NCBI GenBank assembly: GCA_009885185.1
Contig: VFLF01000655.1
Location: 1-11,429 of the forward strand
Source: Nitrosomonadales bacterium
GTDB taxonomy: Bacteria > Pseudomonadota > Gammaproteobacteria > Burkholderiales > SG8-41
DNA length: 11,429 bases
Direction: 5' to 3'
Shown: positions 6,709 through 11,429 of the stretch, one piece after another
Numbering within the stretch: position 1 is the stretch's first letter
Layout: each line of letters begins with the position of its first letter
Translations under genes and position numbers: made by a program
Notes under the pieces: model-generated
What the model was told of the DNA's origin: nothing
Databases searched by the model: none
What the model saw: only the letters and a program-made list of their open reading frames with translations

Positions 6709-6740
6709 ATCCGTAGTGCGAATTTGGCCGTTTGCGGTGC
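6707..6740 (-). pseudogene. remnant of an acyl-CoA ligase 3' end
   Basis: This stretch directly behind the CaiB stop aligns without gaps to 7732-7765, inside the 3' end of the intact ligase gene, at 29 of 34 positions. Read on the minus strand it encodes TANGQIRTTD, against TANGKIRKAD in the intact gene. The A10 catalytic Lys is replaced by Gln. Similarity stops near 6740, where the frame meets a stop codon. It is a degenerate tail fragment left at the left border of the toxin-antitoxin insertion. Confidence 0.7.
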
Positions 6741-6836
6741 ATGACAGTTACGGTGAAAGGGGATGCGGTGTCTAACTTTGGAGCGGTGCCCGCGGCGGAA
6801 AAGCCGGCTTAACGTGCGCGTGCCTGATCGGTAAAT

Positions 6837-6865
6837 TTGCCCCCCCTCCGGTTTTGATAGACAAT
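6837..6865 (+). promoter_or_regulatory. possible promoter of the toxin-antitoxin pair
   Basis: TTGCCC (6837-6842) and GACAAT (6860-6865) are separated by 17 bp, each matching the sigma70 consensus at 4 of 6 positions. A start near 6872 would leave a leader of about 38 nt before the antitoxin ATG. Weak by sequence alone, but a dedicated promoter is expected because the pair lies downstream of an unrelated operon. Confidence 0.3.
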
Positions 6866-6909
6866 TCTTGCCACACTGCCGTACTCCACAGCGCCAAAGG
6901 AGAAAATCC

Positions 6910-7149
6910 ATGGGAATGCTCATAGACGACGACTTGCTGCACGCCGCACGCATGTCCGAGCCGGAACTCAAACTTGAAATTGCGGCTTTGCTGTACCGGC
7001 GCGAGCGGCTTACCCTCGGCCAGGCCGCGCGCCTCGCCGGCATCAGTCAGGTAAAGATGCGTTTGACCCTGGCGGCGCAAGGCATTACTCCCAACTATGG
7101 TGTGGACGATTTTGCCGACGACATGAAAGTGATACGTGGCACGGCCTGA
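6910..7149 (+). CDS. UPF0175 family protein, predicted antitoxin
   Basis: A 79-residue acidic-start protein (MGMLIDDDLLHAARMSEPE...) with the UPF0175 pattern: an N-terminal helix region with EIAALLYRRERL (24-34), a helix-turn-helix LTLGQAARLAGISQVKMRL (34-52), then a short acidic tail YGVDDFADDMKVI (63-75). Members are commonly found directly upstream of DUF3368 PIN-like proteins and are taken to be antitoxins that bind DNA and the toxin (family knowledge). The start is well supported: AAAGGAG (6896-6902) lies seven bases before the ATG at 6910. The reading frame extends upstream to 6868, but that earlier start has no ribosome site. It overlaps the next gene by 14 bp. Confidence 0.85.
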   Translation: MGMLIDDDLLHAARMSEPELKLEIAALLYRRERLTLGQAARLAGISQVKMRLTLAAQGITPNYGVDDFADDMKVIRGTA

Positions 7150-7639
7150 GCGTGTGATTGTCGTCAGCAATACCTCGCCGATCATTGCACTCGCCTGTGT
7201 CGGGCAGCTTGAGTTGTTACGCGTCGTGTACTCGCAAATGAGTATTCCCGACGCGGTGTTTGAGGAAATCACCGTTGCCGGCGCAGGCGAACCCGGTGCA
7301 CGCGAGATCGCGCAAGCCACTTGGGTAAAGCGCCAGTCCGTACGCAATACCCCATTGGTAACCGCGCTACGCCTTGAGCTGGATGCCGGCGAGGCCGAAG
7401 CCATCGCTCTGGCGATCGAGACTGACGCGGATCTGATATTGCTCGACGAGCGCATCGGCCGCCGTGCCGCCCAGCGCCTCGGATTGACAGCGGTGGGGAC
7501 GCTGGGCGTGTTAATCGCCGCGAAGGATCGCGGCCTACTTGCTGCCGTGCGACCAGTGCTCGACGCACTTCGCGTTGATGCGGGCTTTTGGATTGCGGAT
7601 GATCTTTACAGTGCGGTGATTAAAACCGCGAACGAGTAG
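7136..7639 (+). CDS. DUF3368 domain protein, predicted PIN-like ribonuclease toxin
   Basis: A 167-residue PIN-like protein of the DUF3368 family, predicted to be the RNase toxin of the pair. Motifs are VIVVSNTSPIIALACVGQL (7-25), LDAGEAEAIALA (82-93), ADLILLDERIGRRAA (98-112), AVGTLGVLIAAKDRGLL (119-135) and a C-terminal FWIADDLYSAVIKTANE. Likely metal-binding acids are Glu86/Glu88 and Asp104. The first PIN position is Asn12 (SNTSP) where many PIN proteins have Asp, although DUF3368 members with Asn are not rare. The start is ambiguous: GTG at 7136 (used here, overlapping the antitoxin by 14 bp) or GTG at 7154, which would begin MIVVSNTSP as in many family members. Overlap with the antitoxin implies translational coupling. 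The frame is intact, so the toxin may be active. RNase activity is an inference from the family. Confidence 0.85.
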   Translation: MARPERVIVVSNTSPIIALACVGQLELLRVVYSQMSIPDAVFEEITVAGAGEPGAREIAQATWVKRQSVRNTPLVTALRLELDAGEAEAIALAIETDADLILLDERIGRRAAQRLGLTAVGTLGVLIAAKDRGLLAAVRPVLDALRVDAGFWIADDLYSAVIKTANE

Positions 7640-7644
7640 CTTGT

Positions 7645-7681
7645 GCGTTGGCCGTCTTCAAGTCGGACGGTGTGATCTAAA
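7645..7681 (+). pseudogene. remnant of a CaiB-type CoA-transferase 3' end
   Basis: Starting five bases after the toxin stop codon, 7647-7681 aligns without gaps to 6675-6709, the true 3' end of the CaiB gene, at 30 of 35 positions. It reads ALAVFKSDGVI-stop, against ELAACKADGVI-stop in the intact gene. Only the last 11 codons and stop are left, so it is not a functional gene. It marks the right border of the toxin-antitoxin insertion and lies 17 bp from the ligase stop. Confidence 0.7.
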
Positions 7682-7697
7682 CTCCCGCTGGCTTCCG

Positions 7698-9320
7698 TTA
7701 CGCCGTCGATTGCGCCAGCAGCCGCGCGCGCAAATCCGCCTTGCGAATTTTGCCGTTTGCCGTGCGCGGCAATTCGCGCGCGATTTCCAGCCGCTCCGGC
7801 CAATACACCTTGGCCACGCCGCGCTCGGCGAGAAACGCTTGCATGCCTTTCATGTCCAGCGATTGTCCTTCGCGGCAGATCACAAAGGCGCACGCGCGCT
7901 CACCCAGCCGCGGGTCGGGCATGGCGACGATGGCGGCGTCCTGCACGCGCGGGTCTTCGTACAAAATATCTTCCACGTACTTGACCGGGATGTTTTCGCC
8001 GCCGCGAATAATAATGTCTTTCAGGCGGCCGGTGATGCGGATAAAACCCTCGGCATCCAGCGTGGCGAGGTCGCCGGTGTCGAACCAATCACCGTCGAAA
8101 TTTTCCTGCGTCAACGCTTCCTGTTTGACGTAACCCACGAACATGAACGGGCCGCGACATTGCAGGCGGCCCTCGGTTCCATATGTAAGTATTTGATTTT
8201 TGTCATTAATTACGCGGACTTCCATGCCCGGTTGCGCGCAGCCGTCGGTGTTGAGCAGCTTGTCGTCCGGCGCGCCGATGCGTGTCAGTGTCACCACCGC
8301 GTTTTCGGTTTGCCCCCAGCCGCAGTGAATGGCCACGTGCGGCAGCTTTGCGCGCGCCTCGATCAGCAGCGCGCGCGGGATCGGCCCGCCGCCGCAGCGA
8401 AAAATACGAAACGACGACAGATCGCACTGCGCGAGATTTTTCGCGCGTAAGAGGTCCAGCAAAAACGTTGCGCTGCCGCTGGACACCGTGATGCGATGTT
8501 GCGCGATCCATTCGACCATCTGTTCGGCGTTCCACACGTCCTGCAACACCACGGTGGCGCCGAGTTGTATCGGCAGGCGCACGCCATTCAAAAACCCGGT
8601 TTGGTGCGCGATGGTCGAAGCGATGTGTATCACATCATTGCGCTTTAATTGCAGCGACGCCGCCAGCGCCAGTTGCGGCGCAACGATGGTGTTGCTGGTG
8701 TGCATTACGCCTTTGGGTTCGCCGGTGGCGCCGGAGGTGAACACGATCTCGGTGACATCGTTGGCGTGCGGCTTTGGGGCATGCACCGGTGCGTGCGCCG
8801 TTACCATGAAAGTGTCCCACGCGATCTCGGACTTTGCCGCTGTTTTACCCACCACCATTACGTGCTTTAACGCAGGCAACTCGCCCCGCAGCCGCGCCGC
8901 CATCGCGCGGTAATCATGACCGCGAAATTCGTCCGGGATCACCAGCAGGCTCGCGTCGGATAACTGCAACATGTGCGTCAGTTCGCGGTCGCGGCTGCCC
9001 GGCGTAATCAGGCTGCTCACCACACCGATACGTGTCGCCGCCAGATGCAGAATCAGAAACTCCTTCCAGTTCGGCAACTGCAAGGCCATCACGTCGCCCG
9101 CGCGCAAACCCAGCGCGAGCAAGCCGTGCGCGCAATGCGCTGCTTGGGCGGCAAGTTCGCCATAGGTGATGGCGCCGCGGCTGTCGATGATCGCGGTTTT
9201 GCCGGGCGCGGCAGCCACCGCGTCGTCGAGAAAATCCGTCAGCAGGCGATTGGGCCACGCGCCGCTGGCGGTGTAGCGTTGAATCTGTTCGGGGGTGAGG
9301 CGGGTGTTGAATCGGGGCAT
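7698..9320 (-). CDS. AMP-dependent acyl-CoA synthetase/ligase
   Basis: An adenylate-forming ligase of 540 residues that activates a carboxylic acid with ATP and CoA to acyl-CoA, AMP and pyrophosphate. Core motifs are all intact: TSGATGEPKGV (195-205, phosphate loop), GWGQTE (334-339), DWFDTGDL (411-418), GRLKDIIIRGGENI (431-444) and ANGKIRK (521-527) with catalytic Lys524. The overall pattern suits medium-chain, cyclohexanecarboxylate or aryl-type acyl-CoA ligases; the substrate is not readable. I chose the ATG at 9320 (MPRFNTRLTPEQIQ) because it matches the usual N-terminus. The frame extends to a GTG at 9398, but the added 26 residues look unstructured. Neither start has a clear ribosome site. 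The gene converges on the operon at 555-6708 and is divergent from the gene at 9463. It may activate the same acid or a later free-acid intermediate. Confidence 0.92.
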   Translation of the reverse strand: MPRFNTRLTPEQIQRYTASGAWPNRLLTDFLDDAVAAAPGKTAIIDSRGAITYGELAAQAAHCAHGLLALGLRAGDVMALQLPNWKEFLILHLAATRIGVVSSLITPGSRDRELTHMLQLSDASLLVIPDEFRGHDYRAMAARLRGELPALKHVMVVGKTAAKSEIAWDTFMVTAHAPVHAPKPHANDVTEIVFTSGATGEPKGVMHTSNTIVAPQLALAASLQLKRNDVIHIASTIAHQTGFLNGVRLPIQLGATVVLQDVWNAEQMVEWIAQHRITVSSGSATFLLDLLRAKNLAQCDLSSFRIFRCGGGPIPRALLIEARAKLPHVAIHCGWGQTENAVVTLTRIGAPDDKLLNTDGCAQPGMEVRVINDKNQILTYGTEGRLQCRGPFMFVGYVKQEALTQENFDGDWFDTGDLATLDAEGFIRITGRLKDIIIRGGENIPVKYVEDILYEDPRVQDAAIVAMPDPRLGERACAFVICREGQSLDMKGMQAFLAERGVAKVYWPERLEIARELPRTANGKIRKADLRARLLAQSTA

Positions 9321-9424
9321 CGGAGGATCAGTGAAACGAAAATGCGCGCACGTCCGCTTTATGAGCAATCGCGCGCCGCGCGGGAGCGGGTGTGGCACAA
9401 TTTAACCGTGATTCAACAGCGGAT

Positions 9425-9463
9425 GCAACACAAGTGCGGCAACACAAGATAAGGCAACACAAG
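9425..9463 (+). repeat. three direct GCAACACAAG repeats ending at a start codon
   Basis: GCAACACAAG occurs at 9425-9434, 9439-9448 and 9454-9463, with periods of 14 and 15 bp. The last copy supplies the G of the GTG start codon at 9463, and the AAGG ribosome site (9451-9454) sits between copies two and three. The repeats therefore form the leader and translation start of the following gene. They may be a short tandem duplication or a tuning element. The rest of the 142-bp divergent gap (9321-9462) shows no convincing promoter. Confidence 0.6.
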
Positions 9464-9981
9464 TGAAGACGATTTACATGGTGGAGCAGTTATTCGCGCG
9501 CGCCGATTGGGAGACGGAATGGAGCGACTGGTATAACGAAAACCTGAAGGTGTTGTTGGCGGTGCCGGGGTTTCGCACGGCGCAACGCTTTCGCAACGTC
9601 GGCGAATCGCCGCGTTATCTGGCCGTTTATACGGTGGATAGTCCCGCGGTGTTTCAGACGCCGGTGTATATCGCCGCCGGCGGCAACGGCGCGAACAGTG
9701 CGCGCTTTCGTCCCGCGTATCAACTGTGGCAGCGTAATTTGTTTGATGACAAAGAGTTCGCGATGGCTGTCGATACCCGCAAGTATCTGCTGGTGGAGGA
9801 CGTGGCCGATGCCGGCACGCCGGCCAGGCCCGGCGCGCAACGCCTGCCCTGCACGGGCATGCACAAGACCACGGCGTTTCGCGATCTGACCGAAGTGCCG
9901 GCGCCGCCGGAGGCGCTGCCGGAGAACGCGCTGTGTTATCGCCCGCTCACGCCGCGTCTCGGCCAGCTTTACAAGGATTAG
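9463..9981 (+). CDS. uncharacterised protein, possible dimeric alpha/beta-barrel fold
   Basis: A 172-residue protein I cannot assign to a named family. The N-terminal 70 residues contain FARADWETEWSDWYNENL, then VPGFRTAQRFRN and PRYLAVYTVDSPAVF. This layout (WxxWY helix, VPGF turn, R-F strand, YLAVY strand) resembles ferredoxin-like dimeric alpha/beta-barrel proteins such as DUF4286-type or small monooxygenase/decarboxylase-like proteins. The C-terminal part is rich in Pro and Ala (LTEVPAPPEALPENALCYR). No signal peptide or membrane segment is seen. The start is GTG at 9463 with AAGG eight bases upstream; an in-frame ATG at 9478 is an alternative. It ends 3 bp before the PrpD-like gene and is surely co-transcribed with it, so it may process the same metabolite. 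Function unknown. Confidence 0.82.
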   Translation: MKTIYMVEQLFARADWETEWSDWYNENLKVLLAVPGFRTAQRFRNVGESPRYLAVYTVDSPAVFQTPVYIAAGGNGANSARFRPAYQLWQRNLFDDKEFAMAVDTRKYLLVEDVADAGTPARPGAQRLPCTGMHKTTAFRDLTEVPAPPEALPENALCYRPLTPRLGQLYKD

Positions 9982-9984
9982 CGC

Positions 9985-11349
9985 ATGACAAATCACAGCG
10001 CACAACTGGTTGAACATCTCGCGGGCTTAACGCCCTCGCTGCTTGATGGCCCTGTTGGGGCCAGCGCCACCATGGCACTGCTCGACACCGTGGGTTGCGG
10101 CCTCTACGGCGCGAATCAGCAATGGGGCCGCATCCTGCGCGAGCAAATCCTCGGCGAAGGCTCACGCGGCAAGGCCACGCTGTTCGGCGAAAGCGTTACG
10201 GTTGCGCCGTCGCGCGCGGCGCTTGCCAACGGCACCGCCTCGCACGGCATCGAGCTGGACGACATTATTCAGGGCGCGCTGGTGCATCCGGGCGCGGTGG
10301 TGATTCCGGCGGCGCTGGCGATGGCCGAGCACACCGGAGCATCCGGCGAGCGTCTGCTGCTCGGCATCATCGCGGGGTACGAAATGATGGCGCGGCTGGG
10401 CTTTGCGCTCGGCGCCGAGCACAACACGCGCGGCTATCACACCACCGGCGTCGCGGGGCCGATCGCCGCCACCGTCGCGGCGGGCATGGTGATGGGCCTG
10501 CCGGTGGACGCCATCCACTCAGCCATCGGCATTGCGTGCTCCAGCGCGGGCGGCATCAAGGCATTTACGCAGGGTACCGGCGGCATGGTCAAGCGCATGC
10601 ACGCCGGGCGCGCGGCGGAAACCGGGGTGCTGGCGTGCGAACTGGCTGCGCGCGGTTTCACCGGCCCGATGGCGGGCATTGACGGACACTTCGGGTTGCT
10701 GGAAGTGATCGGCGGCAGTGATACCGACGTGGAAGCGCTGACGAGCAATCTGGGCAGCGACTACGCGATCTCCAAAGTGTGGGTGAAGGCGTACCCGTGT
10801 TGCGGGCTGATTCATTCGGTGTCGCACGCGATCGAGGCGATTCGCGCCGAAAGCGCACTCACGCCAGCAGACGTGAAAAGTATCGTGGTACACACCAGCC
10901 GCCGCGCGGTAGAGCACAACGGCGATCCGAATCCGCAGGAAACCATGGCCGCGCAATACAGCATTCCGTATTGCGCGGGCGCGGCGGTGGTGAAAAACCC
11001 GCGCGACCCGGCCTCGTTCGACGCCAACGGCCTGCGCGATCCGGAAATTCGCCGCGTGGCCGCGCTGACGCAACTGCGCATCGACGAAAAAATGGATGCG
11101 TTGTATCCCGCGCATTTCGCCGCGCGCGTGCAGGTGGCGTTGCACAATGCGCGGCACTACGAACGCACCGTGATTGATCCACATGGCACCGCGAGTGATG
11201 CGTGTGACGCGGCGGAAATCGAAGCGAAGTTTCGCTTATTGGCCAAGCCTGTCAAACCACAAGGTATCGATCCGGTGATCGCTGCCGTGCGCGCGTTGCG
11301 CGCCGCGCCATCGGTGACGGCGTTGTCGGCGGCGCTGCATGGCTGTTGA
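9985..11349 (+). CDS. MmgE/PrpD family protein
   Basis: A 454-residue member of the MmgE/PrpD family, which includes 2-methylcitrate dehydratase, cis-aconitate decarboxylase and epimerases of small polycarboxylates. Motifs in order are ANGTASHGIELDD (81-93), VHPGAVVIPAALA (100-112), GYHTTGVAGPIAA (150-162), KRMHAGRAAETGVLA (203-217) and KAYPCCGLIHS (268-278). Positions equivalent to active-site residues described for human cis-aconitate decarboxylase appear conserved: an Asp at 92/93, His101, His152, Lys203, Lys268 and His277. The length is normal and the fold complete. The start has AAGGA (9973-9977) seven bases before the ATG, and the gene sits 3 bp after the unknown gene. There are no prpB, prpC or acnD genes, so a role in the standard methylcitrate cycle is not supported. 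It more likely dehydrates, decarboxylates or epimerises a polycarboxylate of the local pathway (inference). Confidence 0.92.
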   Translation: MTNHSAQLVEHLAGLTPSLLDGPVGASATMALLDTVGCGLYGANQQWGRILREQILGEGSRGKATLFGESVTVAPSRAALANGTASHGIELDDIIQGALVHPGAVVIPAALAMAEHTGASGERLLLGIIAGYEMMARLGFALGAEHNTRGYHTTGVAGPIAATVAAGMVMGLPVDAIHSAIGIACSSAGGIKAFTQGTGGMVKRMHAGRAAETGVLACELAARGFTGPMAGIDGHFGLLEVIGGSDTDVEALTSNLGSDYAISKVWVKAYPCCGLIHSVSHAIEAIRAESALTPADVKSIVVHTSRRAVEHNGDPNPQETMAAQYSIPYCAGAAVVKNPRDPASFDANGLRDPEIRRVAALTQLRIDEKMDALYPAHFAARVQVALHNARHYERTVIDPHGTASDACDAAEIEAKFRLLAKPVKPQGIDPVIAAVRALRAAPSVTALSAALHGC

Positions 11350-11371
11350 TATTCCCACGGGACAGGACACC

Positions 11372-11429
11372 GTTCGGGCTGAGCCTGTCGAAGCCCTTTT
11401 GCATGTCCACGCCCTTCGACAGGGCGAAC
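11372..11429. repeat. hairpin-forming intergenic repeat, cut by the window edge
   Basis: CCTGTCGAAG (11384-11393) and CTTCGACAGG (11414-11423) form a perfect 10-bp inverted repeat with a 20-base loop. The outer arms GTTCG (11372-11376) and CGAAC (11425-11429) also pair, with an asymmetric bulge between. The wording (TTCGGGCTGAGCCTGTCGAA type) is that of a dispersed repeat commonly seen between genes in beta- and gammaproteobacteria. It lies 22 bp after the PrpD-like stop and may also stop transcription or protect the mRNA 3' end. The element continues beyond the window. Confidence 0.6.

Larger units (their letters stand above)
6710..7646. other. inserted toxin-antitoxin segment flanked by duplicated gene tails
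   Basis: The segment carries the UPF0175/DUF3368 pair and sits between two genes whose 3' ends converge (CaiB, plus; acyl-CoA ligase, minus). Each border holds a degenerate copy of the far neighbour's tail: ligase-like at 6707-6740 on the left, CaiB-like at 7645-7681 on the right. In effect the original CaiB/ligase junction is present twice, in direct orientation, around the toxin-antitoxin genes. No transposase or terminal inverted repeat is visible. The stretch 6741-6909 otherwise holds a short perfect palindrome AAGCCGGCTT (6801-6810), a run of seven C (6840-6846) and a weak promoter; I see no gene there. Confidence 0.6.

Noticed and set aside
6790..6815. AAGCCGGCTT palindrome and neighbouring GC stem as a terminator of the CaiB operon
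   Set aside because: The stem is short (4-5 bp) and no T-run follows. It is only a weak structure and cannot be supported as a terminator.
7641..8450. 269-codon plus-strand frame opposite the acyl-CoA ligase
   Set aside because: The minus-strand ligase has all adenylation motifs. The plus frame has none and no ribosome site.
9321..9398. 26-residue N-terminal extension of the ligase from GTG 9398
   Set aside because: No ribosome site is present and the residues do not resemble the family N-terminus, whereas MPRFNTRLTPEQIQ from 9320 does.
9393..9409. TGGCAC (9393-9398) as a sigma54 -24 element before the unknown gene
   Set aside because: The -12 element is missing; the expected TTGC position reads AACC.
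9985..11349. Assignment of the PrpD-like gene as prpD of the methylcitrate cycle
   Set aside because: No prpB, prpC, acnD or prpF is present. The family covers several reactions, so a specific symbol is not justified.

Overview
The window is GC-rich DNA with densely packed genes. It most likely comes from the accessory genome of a betaproteobacterium in or near Burkholderiales. This is inferred from the Bug/TctC solute receptor at the left edge, the mix of CoA-ester catabolic genes, and the G/C-rich codon third positions. No rRNA, tRNA, CRISPR or transposase gene was seen.

Layout. (1) 1-438, minus: the N-terminal part of a Bug/TctC periplasmic receptor, cut by the window edge. (2) 439-554: a divergent control region holding a 26-bp near-perfect inverted repeat. 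Its two arms are consensus -35 hexamers pointing away from each other, with -10-like hexamers placed symmetrically outside. (3) 555-6708, plus: an operon-like run of six genes encoding a class I-type CoA transferase/hydrolase, a crotonase (enoyl-CoA hydratase), a GntR/FCD regulator overlapping it by ATGA, an acyl-CoA dehydrogenase, a CitE-like lyase and a CaiB-type class III CoA-transferase. (4) 6709-7697: a UPF0175/DUF3368 toxin-antitoxin pair. On its left lies a degenerate copy of the 3' end of the neighbouring ligase, and on its right a degenerate copy of the 3' end of the neighbouring CaiB gene. (5) 7698-9320, minus: an acyl-CoA ligase. (6) 9463-11349, plus: a small unrecognised protein, probably a dimeric alpha/beta-barrel, followed 3 bp later by a MmgE/PrpD-family protein. 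(7) 11372-11429: a hairpin-forming intergenic repeat running off the window.

Taken together the genes look like a degradation module for a carboxylic acid of unknown identity (inference). The Bug protein would capture the acid. The ligase or a CoA-transferase would activate it, the dehydrogenase and crotonase would desaturate and hydrate it, the CitE-like enzyme would split a hydroxyacyl-CoA, and the PrpD-like protein would act on a polycarboxylate. The FCD regulator is the natural candidate to control the divergent promoter. Two enzymes lack residues considered catalytic in their families: the first CoA transferase has Gly235 in place of the expected Glu, and the acyl-CoA dehydrogenase has Gly359 and Gln239 at the two known catalytic-base positions. 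These substitutions, the toxin-antitoxin insertion with its duplicated gene tails, and the symmetric divergent promoter are the observations most worth following.
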